Positions 48,201 through 51,196 of a stretch of DNA of 64,000 nt are shown here, piece after piece. A program made the position numbers and the translations under genes. This stretch comes from Annona cherimola (Eukaryota > Streptophyta > Magnoliopsida > Magnoliales > Annonaceae): the NCBI GenBank assembly GCA_030490835.1, contig CM059972.1, positions 93,977,137 to 94,041,136 of the forward strand, given 5' to 3'. Numbering within the stretch: the stretch's first letter is position 1; the number at the start of each line of letters is the position of its first letter. The notes below the pieces were generated by a model that saw only the letters and a list, made by a program, of their open reading frames with translations, ran no database searches and was not told where the DNA came from.

Positions 48201-48443
48201 TTTACTATTTCCAAATCTATCTTGCGCTAGTCCTAATTGGATTCTTACATGGACTTGTGTTTCTTCCTGTAAGAATCGAAACATTTGTTCCTAATTTAAT
48301 GTTGTAGGGTAATTTTGGCGACTCAGGATGATGTTTGCCAACTGTTATACTTGCAGGTGGTGTTGAGCGTCATTGGTCCTCCTTCAAGGTATGTGCTTGT
48401 TGAGAAGCAGGGTGAGCATCAAACAATGACACAACCAAGTTGA
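63..48443 (+). CDS. NPC1: NPC1-like sterol transporter, 3' part (32 exons, partial at 5' end)
   Basis: Exons: 63-254, 1584-1660, 1749-1866, 11556-11639, 13671-13766, 14300-14401, 16139-16207, 20426-20521, 20600-20707, 24201-24314, 24568-24651, 26803-26931, 27502-27700, 27779-27916, 28027-28070, 29130-29213, 32563-32631, 32735-32811, 34364-34433, 36111-36260, 37870-37932, 38010-38154, 38372-38436, 38542-38607, 39712-39805, 43966-44002, 44118-44175, 44274-44384, 45566-45633, 48041-48107, 48200-48268, 48357-48443. The phases join into one 1009-residue frame ending in TGA. Family knowledge: NPC1 is a polytopic endo-lysosomal/vacuolar membrane protein of the RND superfamily that exports sterols; full plant proteins are near 1270-1300 residues, so about 270-300 N-terminal residues lie upstream. 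Seen here: a membrane segment at residues 3-24, another at 98-121, a sterol-sensing domain near 353-515, a Cys-rich C-terminal luminal domain near 579-813, and a last membrane bundle at 830-1000. Conserved motifs include [63 protein letters not shown] and [10 protein letters not shown]. No in-frame stop or frameshift was found. Confidence 0.93.
255..1583 (+). other. NPC1 intron, with one MITE
   Basis: This 1.3-kb GT-AG intron has no coding signal. It holds a Tourist-like MITE at 496-736; the rest is T-rich intron sequence in which I see nothing further. Confidence 0.75.
496..736. mobile_element. Tourist-like MITE (GGGGATGTTTGG family), degenerate
   Basis: The left end GCGCATGTTTAGGATG and the right end, read in reverse as GAGCCTATTCAGG, form an imperfect inverted repeat, flanked by TAA on both sides (493-495, 737-739). 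The family resembles the better-preserved copy at 13928-14245. Its middle contains four copies of a 12-bp unit, CCACATCTCATC, at about 670-712. It has no coding capacity. Confidence 0.55.
1584..1660 (+). CDS. NPC1: NPC1 exon B
   Basis: It encodes residues 65-90 ([20 protein letters not shown]), the linker entering the second membrane helix. The acceptor is TCTCAG and the donor TATAG|GTTGG. It ends in phase 2, and the Arg codon is completed in the next exon. Confidence 0.88.
1749..1866 (+). CDS. NPC1: NPC1 exon C
   Basis: It encodes residues up to 129: [19 protein letters not shown], then a membrane helix and FKVETRPEK, a strongly conserved NPC1 signature at the entry to the middle luminal domain. 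The acceptor is GTGCAG and the donor AAAAG|GTACTG. Confidence 0.92.
1867..6406 (+). other. 5' half of NPC1 intron 3, with an unclassified A/C-rich insert
   Basis: Positions 1867-2900 are ordinary T-rich intron. From about 2925 to 5900 the + strand turns A- and C-rich, the opposite of the other introns, as if a foreign element lay here in antisense orientation. No protein domain is readable; the longer ORFs (2925-3146, 3106-3414, 4326-4595) match nothing I know. Positions 5900-6406 are T-rich again. This is probably an old non-coding transposon, class unknown. Confidence 0.5.
6407..6426. repeat. Target-site duplication, left, of RTE copy 1
   Basis: TACACATATTCAATCATTCA is repeated exactly at 9710-9729. 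The two 20-bp copies bracket the RTE element and fix its ends. Confidence 0.93.
6460..9645 (-). pseudogene. RTE endonuclease-reverse transcriptase polyprotein, broken
   Basis: Read on the minus strand. Block 9645-9121 holds the start of an AP-type endonuclease ([17 protein letters not shown] with the catalytic Glu). Block 8939-8037 continues it ([19 protein letters not shown]) into the linker. Blocks 7895-7509 and 7452-6727 are reverse transcriptase ([42 protein letters not shown]). Block 6714-6460 is the C-terminus ([23 protein letters not shown]). Stops and frameshifts separate the blocks. The usual FADD catalytic box reads FAND. The protein would nick target DNA and reverse-transcribe element RNA; this copy could not encode it. 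Confidence 0.88.
9400..9570 (-). repeat. 69-bp GC-rich tandem repeats at the RTE 5' end
   Basis: Units begin at 9400, 9469 and 9538 (each starting CGCGTCGCTT), giving two full units and a partial third. The 69-bp period is 23 codons, so in the minus-strand frame it makes repeated peptides ([24 protein letters not shown]). This is one of the most GC-rich stretches in the window. It may be a promoter array, a repeat-coding leader, or both. Confidence 0.8.
9710..9729. repeat. Target-site duplication, right, of RTE copy 1
   Basis: This is an exact 20-bp match to 6407-6426. Confidence 0.93.
9730..11555 (+). other. 3' half of NPC1 intron 3
   Basis: Positions 9730-10330 are mixed. From about 10330 to 11340 the + strand is again A/C-rich like 2925-5900, so the RTE may have landed inside one larger antisense element covering both. 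The ORF at 10920-11234 has no recognisable domain. Positions 11340-11555 are normal T-rich intron leading to the acceptor. Confidence 0.5.
11556..11639 (+). CDS. NPC1: NPC1 exon D
   Basis: It encodes [20 protein letters not shown] and APFYRIEQ (residues 130-157), the start of the middle luminal domain. The acceptor is TTGCAG and the donor CAG|GTATTA; phase 0. Confidence 0.92.
11640..13670 (+). other. NPC1 intron with hAT-like element
   Basis: This 2.0-kb intron contains the element at 11828-12728; the remainder is ordinary T-rich sequence with nothing recognisable. Confidence 0.7.
11828..12728. mobile_element. Non-autonomous hAT-like element
   Basis: The left end TAAGGGTGCCACTCGG pairs with the right end, read in reverse as TAGGGGTGCAACTTGG. 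Flanks TTGTTTGG (11820-11827) and TTGTTCGT (12729-12736) agree at 6 of 8 positions, consistent with an old 8-bp duplication. The ends repeat GGGTT/GGTTT motifs. The roughly 900-bp interior is AT-rich and non-coding. Confidence 0.55.
13671..13766 (+). CDS. NPC1: NPC1 exon E
   Basis: It encodes [20 protein letters not shown] and [12 protein letters not shown] (residues 158-189) of the middle luminal domain. The acceptor is TTTCAG and the donor AAGAAG|GTATCT; phase 0. Confidence 0.92.
13928..14245. mobile_element. Tourist-like MITE
   Basis: The ends GGGGATGTTTGGTA and, in reverse, GGGGTTGTTTGGTAATG are inverted repeats flanked by TTA on both sides (13925-13927, 14246-14248), matching the TWA target of PIF/Harbinger elements. 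This 318-bp element makes up over half of the 533-bp intron. It has GGGGT tandem units near its left end and a poly(A) run near its right end. Confidence 0.75.
14300..14401 (+). CDS. NPC1: NPC1 exon F
   Basis: It encodes [20 protein letters not shown] and [14 protein letters not shown] (residues 190-223), with the ADIC-KPL-DCATQS pattern conserved in the NPC1 middle luminal domain. The acceptor is GGCAG and the donor CAG|GTTATA; phase 0. Confidence 0.92.
14402..16138 (+). other. NPC1 intron with a MITE
   Basis: This 1.7-kb intron is T-rich and includes the MITE at 15386-15653. I see no other recognisable content; the short ORFs 14494-14724 and 14785-14973 lack any domain. Confidence 0.7.
15386..15653. 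mobile_element. Tourist-like MITE (GGGTGTGTTTGG family), reverse orientation
   Basis: The left end GCGTGTGTTTGCC and the right end, read in reverse as GGGTGTGTTTAGG, are inverted repeats flanked by ATA (15383-15385, 15654-15656). The interior (TCCTATACAACTACCCTACT, CCTATCTATTTTAACTTTAT) is the reverse complement of the copies at 25979, 54751 and 20871. Confidence 0.72.
16139..16207 (+). CDS. NPC1: NPC1 exon G
   Basis: It encodes [20 protein letters not shown] and CFQ (residues 224-246) of the middle luminal domain, including the YFQMD signature. The acceptor is TTAACAG and the donor CCAG|GTAAAC; phase 0. Confidence 0.92.
17654..17927. mobile_element. Tourist-like MITE (GGGTGTGTTTGG family), diverged
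   Basis: The left end GGTTCTGTTTGGCAC and the right end, in reverse GGGTGCATTTGGTAATG, are imperfect inverted repeats. The interior shares CTATACACATTTTGATATG and TATTTTATCTTTATTCTCTT-type blocks with the copy at 15386. No clean target duplication is visible. Confidence 0.6.
18010..18620. mobile_element. hAT-like non-autonomous element with 11-bp tandem repeat
   Basis: The left end AGGGATAATCCAGTTAGGGTC and the right end, in reverse AGGGGCCTAATTGGGTCAGG, are imperfect inverted repeats; exact borders and target duplication are unclear. GAATGGATTAT repeats about four times at 18497-18541. GGGTAGGGTTAGGGTAGGG near 18560 resembles telomere repeat but is irregular. A related right end occurs at about 47735-47885. 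Confidence 0.4.
19019..19514 (+). mobile_element. TRIM-type miniature LTR element with three LTR copies
   Basis: LTR-like segments of about 80-90 bp start at about 19019, at 19280 and at 19434 (TGTATTAATATG at the last two). They share AAAAGGATTTCTAGT and GTTATGATCAGCT blocks. Directly after the first is TGGTATCAGAGC (19104-19115), a primer-binding site matching initiator Met tRNA. A purine tract CAAAGGGGGAG or CAAAGGGAGGG precedes the later two LTRs. The interior repeats TGACC...CACTAGAGTAGG. There is no coding sequence. Confidence 0.72.
19104..19115 (+). other. TRIM primer-binding site
   Basis: TGGTATCAGAGC is complementary to the 3' end of initiator methionyl tRNA, the usual primer site of plant copia-type and TRIM elements. 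It lies one or two bases after the first LTR. Confidence 0.8.
19515..19985 (-). mobile_element. TRIM copy in inverted orientation
   Basis: On the minus strand an LTR at about 19985-19893 is followed by a decayed primer site (TGTTATCAAAGC, 19881-19892), an interior with TACTACTAGGTTAATG-type text, a purine tract near 19603-19612 and a second LTR at about 19602-19515. Its LTRs match those at 19019-19514 in reverse complement, so the two elements lie tail to tail. Confidence 0.65.
20426..20521 (+). CDS. NPC1: NPC1 exon H
   Basis: It encodes [20 protein letters not shown] and [12 protein letters not shown] (residues 247-278). LSAFQ.PLDPST.LGGF is a conserved block of the middle luminal domain. 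The acceptor is ACCAG and the donor GAG|GTATCA; phase 0. Confidence 0.92.
20600..20707 (+). CDS. NPC1: NPC1 exon I
   Basis: It encodes [20 protein letters not shown] and [16 protein letters not shown] (residues 279-314), with the conserved AFL.TYPVNN and WEKAF motifs. The acceptor is TGACAG and the donor AAAG|GTTGGT; phase 0. Confidence 0.92.
21047..21058. repeat. Target-site duplication, left, of RTE copy 2
   Basis: ATGTGAAGAAAT is repeated exactly at 23135-23146, flanking the RTE insertion. Confidence 0.88.
21059..23134 (-). mobile_element. RTE-clade non-LTR retrotransposon, copy 2, 5'-truncated
   Basis: This 2.08-kb insertion is antisense to NPC1. Its 3' end at 21059 carries the same CAT-repeat tail and CCCACCTATGTGGGGTCGGC block as copy 1. 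Its 5' end stops abruptly at 23134 within the endonuclease-RT linker, as expected from incomplete reverse transcription. Exact 12-bp target duplications flank it. It is very similar to copy 1 over the shared 2 kb. Confidence 0.92.
21310..23115 (-). pseudogene. RTE reverse transcriptase, 601-codon open frame, truncated
   Basis: The frame runs open through the linker and the full RT domain: [11 protein letters not shown] (residues 206-216), [11 protein letters not shown] (264-274), GFMPGRST (297-304), [13 protein letters not shown] with the first catalytic Asp (329-341), [13 protein letters not shown] (387-399) and [10 protein letters not shown] (419-428). The catalytic pair normally reads FADD; here the first Asp is Asn. 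The frame stops at 21310 where copy 1 has a Glu codon (MRENRLRW), so the C-terminal 85 or so residues are lost. The upstream endonuclease is absent because of 5' truncation. The ATG at 23115 is internal and is not a natural start. Confidence 0.85.
23135..23146. repeat. Target-site duplication, right, of RTE copy 2
   Basis: This is an exact 12-bp match to 21047-21058. Confidence 0.88.
24201..24314 (+). CDS. NPC1: NPC1 exon J
   Basis: It encodes [20 protein letters not shown] and [18 protein letters not shown] (residues 315-352), the end of the middle luminal domain. The correct acceptor is TTTGTCAG at 24193-24200. A longer overlapping ORF starting at 24179 is in a different frame and is not the protein. 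The donor is TTTTG|GTAAGT; phase 0. Confidence 0.92.
24568..24651 (+). CDS. NPC1: NPC1 exon K, start of sterol-sensing domain
   Basis: It encodes [20 protein letters not shown] and TSFYISSK (residues 353-380), the first helix of the sterol-sensing domain. The acceptor is AATCAG and the donor AAG|GTATGG; phase 0. Confidence 0.93.
25525..25835. mobile_element. Foldback MITE with long inverted repeats
   Basis: The left arm (GGCTCTAGTTCAATGCACC, GCTCAATGCTCCCG) is mirrored by the right arm (CGGGAGCATTGAGG, GGTGCATTGAATCAGAGCCC). A second pair, GTGTATTTAATATGCGTA and TACGCATATTAAATACAC, sits further in. GTGAAATG flanks both sides (25517-25524, 25836-25843). The 8-bp duplication fits hAT, or a 9-bp one with a mismatch fits Mutator. 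Non-coding; the transcript could form a hairpin. Confidence 0.8.
25979..26684. mobile_element. Tourist-like MITE split by a 415-bp insert
   Basis: The ends GGGTGTGTTTGGGAAGTG and, in reverse, GGGTATTTTTTTTAAAC are flanked by TTA (25976-25978, 26685-26687). The two halves match MITE 54751-55027 across the gap, so the middle segment 26116-26530 is a later insertion. Confidence 0.78.
26116..26530. mobile_element. 415-bp insertion inside the MITE, possible solo LTR
   Basis: It starts TGATGCGAACG and ends CCCATCA, so the TG...CA ends and TGATG/CATCA inverted tips resemble an LTR. Its base composition is clearly richer in G and C than the host MITE. The flanks GTTAG and GTTGT do not give a clean 5-bp duplication; alternatively AGT is duplicated (26114-26116, 26530-26532) with GATG...CATC ends. 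Class uncertain; non-coding. Confidence 0.5.
26803..26931 (+). CDS. NPC1: NPC1 exon L, sterol-sensing domain
   Basis: It encodes [20 protein letters not shown] then [20 protein letters not shown] and VLA (residues 381-423), two helices of the sterol-sensing domain. The acceptor is TCCAG and the donor TTAGCA|GTAAGA; phase 0. Confidence 0.93.
26932..27501 (+). other. NPC1 intron, nothing recognised
   Basis: This 570-bp intron starts GTAAGA and ends TTTACAG; it is T-rich with no element seen. Confidence 0.75.
27502..27700 (+). CDS. NPC1: NPC1 exon M, sterol-sensing domain
   Basis: It encodes [36 protein letters not shown] and [18 protein letters not shown] (residues 424-490). The Asp of GVDN and the Glu of SEVLAF are the charged membrane residues conserved in NPC1/RND-type permeases. 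It ends in phase 1; the donor is GCGG|GTAAGA. Confidence 0.94.
27779..27916 (+). CDS. NPC1: NPC1 exon N, end of sterol-sensing domain
   Basis: It encodes [20 protein letters not shown], then [20 protein letters not shown] (about residues 490-535): the last helix of the sterol-sensing domain and a cytosolic loop with the plant-conserved CFPC. The acceptor is TCTGCAG and the donor CCTG|GTAAAC. Confidence 0.93.
28027..28070 (+). CDS. NPC1: NPC1 exon O (44 nt)
   Basis: It encodes [14 protein letters not shown] in the cytosolic loop. The acceptor is ATGCAG and the donor GAGG|GTAAGG. It restores phase 0. Confidence 0.9.
28071..29129 (+). other. NPC1 intron, nothing recognised
   Basis: This 1.06-kb intron is T-rich. 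The ORFs in it (28598-28825, 28651-28890) have no recognisable domain. Confidence 0.7.
29130..29213 (+). CDS. NPC1: NPC1 exon P
   Basis: It encodes [20 protein letters not shown] and VAFAFASI (residues 551-578), the helix leading into the C-terminal luminal domain. The acceptor is TTGCAG and the donor CATT|GTAAGT; phase 0. Confidence 0.93.
30395..30805. mobile_element. TIR element ending in TA microsatellites
   Basis: The left end (TA repeat, then GACCCGATCGTGTGCAATCA, GACTGCACCGTAATTACGGT) mirrors the right end (GGACTGCACGGTGCAGTCGC then TA repeat). The GACTGCACCGT block occurs near both ends in opposite orientation, and the left copy is itself a short palindrome. The interior (CGGTTTAGATGTTGAAAA, CATTAAACTATTTTATTACG) recurs, diverged, at about 50850-51100. 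Non-coding; superfamily not assigned. Confidence 0.65.
31449..31503. repeat. ATT microsatellite
   Basis: About 18 ATT units with one ACT interruption are followed by ATTT units to about 31522. The poly-Tyr ORF that crosses it is an artefact. Confidence 0.92.
32563..32631 (+). CDS. NPC1: NPC1 exon Q
   Basis: It encodes [20 protein letters not shown] and YLQ (residues 579-601), the conserved [14 protein letters not shown] start of the C-terminal luminal domain. The acceptor is TTGAAG and the donor CAG|GTGTGG; phase 0. Confidence 0.93.
32735..32811 (+). CDS. NPC1: NPC1 exon R
   Basis: It encodes [20 protein letters not shown] and KNYNY, with the conserved YL..GPP.YFV motif. The acceptor is TTGCAG and the donor ACAG|GTATAA. 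It ends in phase 2. Confidence 0.93.
32812..34363 (+). other. NPC1 intron, nothing firm
   Basis: This 1.55-kb T-rich intron has a long T/C run at 33366-33398. GGCCTGTTTGGCACCACATT near 33330 resembles a MITE end, but no partner end was found. Confidence 0.65.
34364..34433 (+). CDS. NPC1: NPC1 exon S
   Basis: It completes a Ser codon and encodes [20 protein letters not shown] and LNE, including the Cys pair of the C-terminal luminal domain. The acceptor is TTCAG and the donor GAG|GTACTA; it ends in phase 0. Confidence 0.93.
34434..36110 (+). other. NPC1 intron with a trinucleotide-rich patch
   Basis: This 1.68-kb intron includes an imperfect TAC/TGC/ACC-rich patch at about 35570-35710. The ORF on the minus strand there (35351-35719) is low-complexity and not credible. 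Nothing else is recognised. Confidence 0.65.
36111..36260 (+). CDS. NPC1: NPC1 exon T, followed by a GC donor
   Basis: It encodes [40 protein letters not shown] and [10 protein letters not shown] (residues 651-700), a signature block of plant NPC1. The acceptor is ATGCAG. The exon ends CAG|GCAAGA, a GC donor with otherwise consensus bases; no GT that keeps the frame lies close by. Confidence 0.92.
36261..37869 (+). other. NPC1 intron with GC-AG ends and an old RTE
   Basis: This 1.6-kb intron starts GCAAGA and ends CTTCAG. It holds the decayed RTE at 37053-37530; the rest is AT-rich with nothing recognised. Confidence 0.75.
37053..37530 (-). mobile_element. Old RTE 3' fragment with a duplicated end
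   Basis: Antisense to NPC1. A block with CCCACC..TG.GGGTCAGCTGCATGGATCC is present twice, 102 bp apart (37061 and 37163). Further along, minus-strand reading gives [21 protein letters not shown] and [13 protein letters not shown], relatives of the C-terminus of the RTE at 6460-6714. It is clearly more diverged than copies 1 and 2 and belongs to an older wave. Confidence 0.75.
37870..37932 (+). CDS. NPC1: NPC1 exon U
   Basis: It encodes [20 protein letters not shown] and T, six Cys residues in 21 codons (residues 701-721), the Cys-rich insert of the C-terminal luminal domain. The acceptor is CTTCAG and the donor ACG|GTAATT; phase 0. Confidence 0.9.
38010..38154 (+). CDS. NPC1: NPC1 exon V
   Basis: It encodes [37 protein letters not shown] and the [10 protein letters not shown] end (residues 722-770). 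[17 protein letters not shown] is nearly invariant in plant NPC1. The acceptor is TTTCAG and the donor AATG|GTCAGC; it ends in phase 1. Confidence 0.94.
38372..38436 (+). CDS. NPC1: NPC1 exon W
   Basis: It encodes [20 protein letters not shown] and Q, with the conserved TYHT motif. The acceptor is ATATCAG|GG and the donor CAG|GTACAT; it ends in phase 0. Confidence 0.93.
38542..38607 (+). CDS. NPC1: NPC1 exon X
   Basis: It encodes [20 protein letters not shown] and LK (residues 792-813). The acceptor is TTACAG and the donor AAG|GTAAGC; phase 0. Confidence 0.93.
38608..39711 (+). other. NPC1 intron, TG microsatellite
   Basis: This 1.1-kb intron is T-rich and contains about nine TG units at 39564-39582. 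Nothing else is seen. Confidence 0.75.
39712..39805 (+). CDS. NPC1: NPC1 exon Y
   Basis: It encodes [20 protein letters not shown] and [11 protein letters not shown] (residues 814-844), entering the last membrane bundle. The acceptor is TGTGCAG and the donor CTTG|GTATAC; it ends in phase 1. Confidence 0.93.
40193..40428 (+). repeat. 118-bp tandem duplication
   Basis: Two units, at about 40193 and 40311, share AAGGCTAATGGCA, CCAATTAAATGTTAAAATCTT and TTTTCATCA.TA.TCATTGTCT with scattered differences. Confidence 0.75.
40630..40758 (+). repeat. 43-bp tandem repeat, three units
   Basis: Three successive units contain ACTAGATTGTCATCTATTTC and CCTCGAAAGTTGCGAC with a few differences each. Confidence 0.8.
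41340..41570 (+). pseudogene. Reverse-transcriptase relic (RTE type), sense orientation
   Basis: The + strand reads [20 protein letters not shown], aligning with [20 protein letters not shown] of the RTE copies, preceded by a diverged stretch where [11 protein letters not shown] would lie. A stop follows soon after. It is much older than the other RTE copies and is the only one in NPC1 sense orientation. Confidence 0.55.
41620..42090 (+). other. Unrecognised segment with ORFs on both strands
   Basis: The ORFs 41647-41841 and 41796-42080 (+) and 41619-41849 and 41891-42112 (-) overlap. The + frame includes [20 protein letters not shown] and [15 protein letters not shown], more protein-like than the surrounding intron, but I recognise no family. 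It may be a captured or retrotransposon-derived piece linked to the RT relic just upstream. Confidence 0.3.
42667..42796 (+). repeat. 65-bp tandem duplication
   Basis: TTTGCTTCTGTAAATATGAT occurs at 42667 and 42732 followed by similar GCCTTT, ATTCTT.TGAAACTTG text. Confidence 0.78.
43966..44002 (+). CDS. NPC1: NPC1 exon Z, 37-nt microexon
   Basis: It completes a Gly codon and encodes [11 protein letters not shown], part of a membrane helix, ending with two bases of a Ser codon. The acceptor is TTAACAG and the donor GCAG|GTTTGC. It is needed to join the flanking exons in frame. Confidence 0.9.
44118..44175 (+). CDS. NPC1: NPC1 exon AA
   Basis: It encodes [19 protein letters not shown], a membrane helix. 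The acceptor is CTGCAG and the donor TTG|GTAGGA; it ends in phase 0. Confidence 0.93.
44274..44384 (+). CDS. NPC1: NPC1 exon AB
   Basis: It encodes [20 protein letters not shown] and [17 protein letters not shown] (residues 877-913). LNAVS.VNLVMS.GI.VEFC.HITHAF is a hallmark of NPC1. The acceptor is CTGCAG and the donor CTCA|GTGAGT; phase 0. Confidence 0.94.
44385..45565 (+). other. NPC1 intron, nothing recognised
   Basis: This 1.18-kb T-rich intron has no identifiable element. Confidence 0.7.
45566..45633 (+). CDS. NPC1: NPC1 exon AC
   Basis: It encodes [20 protein letters not shown] and VL plus two bases of Ser. The acceptor is TGACAG and the donor TTAG|GTAAAA. Confidence 0.92.
46496..47508 (-). 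mobile_element. L1-type LINE, 5'-truncated, with RNase H domain
   Basis: Antisense to NPC1, 1013 bp, flanked by exact ATAAGTGATACTT duplications (46483-46495, 47509-47521). On the minus strand, 47480-47350 gives a zinc-binding RT-associated region ([20 protein letters not shown]). The 47170-46708 ORFs give an RNase H-like domain ([25 protein letters not shown], and GIECDSMLV). This order is typical of the C-terminal end of plant L1 LINEs. There is no clear poly(A) tail. Confidence 0.82.
46708..47480 (-). pseudogene. L1 RT C-terminal/RNase H fragment
   Basis: The reading is split over two overlapping frames (47170-46835 and 46944-46708) with stops upstream, so it is not translatable as one protein. 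The Asp in VKLDMD and the Asp of ECDS are candidate RNase H catalytic residues. Confidence 0.7.
48041..48107 (+). CDS. NPC1: NPC1 exon AD
   Basis: It completes Ser and encodes [20 protein letters not shown] and FV (to residue 958). SGITLTK..GVIVL.FA.S.IF is highly conserved. The acceptor is TTCCAG and the donor TGTG|GTGTGT; phase 0 out. Confidence 0.93.
48200..48268 (+). CDS. NPC1: NPC1 exon AE
   Basis: It encodes [20 protein letters not shown] and FLP (residues 959-981), the last membrane helix. The acceptor is CTGCAG and the donor TCCT|GTAAGA; phase 0. Confidence 0.94.
48357..48443 (+). CDS. NPC1: NPC1 last coding exon
   Basis: It encodes [20 protein letters not shown] and HQTMTQPS, then TGA at 48441-48443. 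The GPPSR end is family-like. A YVLV (YxxPhi type) motif sits in the tail and could be a sorting signal; the animal-type LLNF tail is absent. The acceptor is TTGCAG. Confidence 0.93.
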   Translation: MVLSVIGPPSRYVLVEKQGEHQTMTQPS

Positions 48444-50495
48444 TCATTTTTAAGTCTTGCACTGATGCTAATCAGCTGAAACCAAGAAGATCCACCTAAA
48501 GCTATCACAACCAGTTGGATAATTTTTTACAGGCATGCACTCACATTCAGTGAGACAGCAGGGAAATTGCCCAACAGTGGTGTTACAGCTGATTCTAATC
48601 TTTTTCACAGTAATGTGCTGTTCATATGCCATCAGCCACCGGTGAAAAAGAGTTGCTCCCCCATATTGTATCACTGGCTTGTGCATGTTCTCCGAATGCA
48701 TGCCGAGAGATTCTTCCGACATAAATTGTACTGTAAATGGAAAATTTGTAGTTTTCTTTTTCACAGTTCTAGCGTGATAGCTGGACCAACATTTGGCTGT
48801 TGTATTAATCAAATGAATGACTCACCTAATGCCCAAAAGCATGAATCACATCATCATCTGTGTCGATGGTGGGGCCGTGAATTGTCATGGTTTCCTTTCA
48901 ATCAAAAGATGGTTGTGTTGTTAGATATTGGATGATGTGATCCACTACTCGATGAAATAGCATTTCCAATTGTTGGTTCAAGCTACAAGCCTCAGGAGAA
49001 CCACCTACCTACTGTATCTCCCCATTATCTTCAGAATTTTTCTGAAGAGTTGCTATCTCGGTTTCATGTAAGATCTTGGAAAGGGCCTTTCCGTCACAAG
49101 AAAGAAAGAAAGAATTTACTATCTTTGGTATTTGCCATTTGGTGTCACATATAGTCCAGTCCACCTAATATCATAGTAGGTAGACTCTATCACGCAACTC
49201 GATTTTTATCATTTATCTCATGAGATAAGCAACCAGTTCTAATTGTATTAGTGAAGCAAGTAGGAAAATAAGACACTATTATTTGGAGGCAAAATAAAAA
49301 TTTATTTCTTCCAATATAGAAATTTTCATTTTGCTTTTTTTTTTTTTTTTCGTTTTTATATAATTACATAGCTTTTCTGAGTCAACATGGTTATCTCAAG
49401 CTAACATGACCATGATTACATTCCCACCAATATGGAGGAAGACTCTTGCTACAAATGTAGAATCATGAAATAAATGCCAGCTTTCTGCATTGTTGTCTTT
49501 GAGATTGTAAAGCATGTCACGGTGAACTGATATTTAAATCACCTCAAGTCACAAAGTTTTTTAGCTCACTGGACAATCTGCAGGAATTTTGGTTTTGATT
49601 TATTGTATTTGAAGAAAGATTCGGATGGTCTTTTGGAATTAGCCTTGGGACAGATTAGAAACATGTAATTATTTTGATCAGCAAGTCATGACTAGTCATC
49701 GGCAAATTCAACTCTCTCATTTGCCCCGGAGAAGCATAGAAAACGGTGATGGGGTGATCTGTTTGACTAACTCGTCTTTCCTCCATGAGGAATGATTTTT
49801 AATACTTACATAAGCATGGAAATTTCATGCCTACCCTTGATTTTTAAATTTTAAAAAATCTATTTTTATATCTAAACCATTTTTAATATCATACTATCAA
49901 AAATAATTTTCATTGGAAACTTGTATATCGTAAATAGGAATGCTTTTATAAAATCTCTCTTTTACATAACTCCTTATATTTTTAATATCGCAAAAATTAT
50001 TATCTTTTGAGAGAATAAAAGGATTTTTCCAATTATACCTATTATATTTGATCATAATTCCAAATGTACCAAATATGATTGTTTATTTCTAAATGTCCAT
50101 TCGGTTACAAATTTTAATAAATGTCATTAGCACATTTGTGAAGTTATCTAGTTGCCTCAAATTTAGAGTTGAATTCGAAGAGTTGAACATCATAATTCAT
50201 CATTTCCCTAATTGCTCGAGAATTTTAAATATGGAGAGTTATTCTATTTCATTTTATCTTTTATTTTACATAGGGGTATTCTTTGCATTTATGAAAATGT
50301 TACTAGTATTTAAACAGATTTCGTTAACTTAACAGTCCTTAACGGAATGAGCACTTTTTCTATGGAGCCCCCTTCTACATAAAGCGGTTCTATGTAACTC
50401 CTTTATATTTTAAATTTTTTATGCTTGATAGAAAATTTAATCTATTTATTGTATTTAACATCGTTTATTCATTTAGGAAATCAAGTTTCATCTAA
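48444..50495 (+). other. NPC1 3' UTR region and intergenic DNA
   Basis: The 3' UTR begins at 48444; its end is not clear from sequence alone. AATAAA occurs at about 49469 and AAAATAAAAA at about 49289, either of which is only a weak candidate signal. ORFs 48468-48935 on both strands have no domain. The region 49800-50495 is AT-rich with nothing recognised. Confidence 0.5.
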
Positions 50496-50769
50496 GGGTT
50501 TGTTTGTTTTTTATGAAAACAATTTTAGGTAAAAGTTGTCAAATTGATATGAAATGATATAATATGATAGAGGTAATAATAAGATATGAAAGAAATAAAG
50601 TTAAAATAGATTGGTTAATTATATGAATAGTTGTGTGAAAATTGTTGAAAAGTAGAGTAGTTTGTATAGAAAAATGTAAAAAATTAAAAAATATGGTAGT
50701 TATGGAAAGTGAAAAAGTTTTTTATTGAAAAGTTTGGTTGAAATTTTTTTAGCCCAACCAAACACATCC
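50496..50769. mobile_element. Tourist-like MITE (GGGTGTGTTTGG family), diverged
   Basis: The ends GGGTTTGTTTG and, in reverse, GGATGTGTTTGGTTGGGC flank an interior matching the other copies (ATGATATAATATGATAGAGG, AAAGTTAAAATAGATTGGTT). TAA precedes the left end but no matching duplication follows. Confidence 0.68.
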
Positions 50770-50849
50770 AAAATTGAATATGTATATGTGCCACAGTTGC
50801 TTAAAAAGAGGTATATTCGTCTGTAAATTAGAAAAAAAAATTTAGATCT

Positions 50850-51100
50850 ATTCACATATATATTAGAATGTAACAATATTTTATAAAATTATTTATTCAC
50901 AAATAATTAGTATTTTAGATGGTTTAGATGTTGAAAATACAGCTTTAAAATTTATATTTAATATTAAATTATTTTATTATATTGATTTTATGCATTTGTA
51001 AATGGGGCCTATGTACAATAATACTAGACAAACGAAAGAATTTTCAAGATATTATAAGTTATGTTAAATATAATAGATAGAGTAGATTCTTCATCAATCA
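50850..51100. repeat. Diverged relative of the TIR element at 30395-30805
   Basis: TTTAGATGGTTTAGATGTTG, the following AT-rich run and GGGGCCTATGTACA match 30540-30650 with about a fifth to a quarter of bases changed. The ends are not preserved. Confidence 0.55.
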
Positions 51101-51196
51101 TCAAAGTATTTGAAATGGAAGAGATTATATAGAAAAAGGAATTTCATAGAAACATTATTATTTTTATAATGCCCACTACATTACCAATAGTGCGAT

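Noticed and set aside
48468..48935. Overlapping ORFs just after the NPC1 stop
   Set aside because: On both strands in the probable 3' UTR, with no domain and no splice support.
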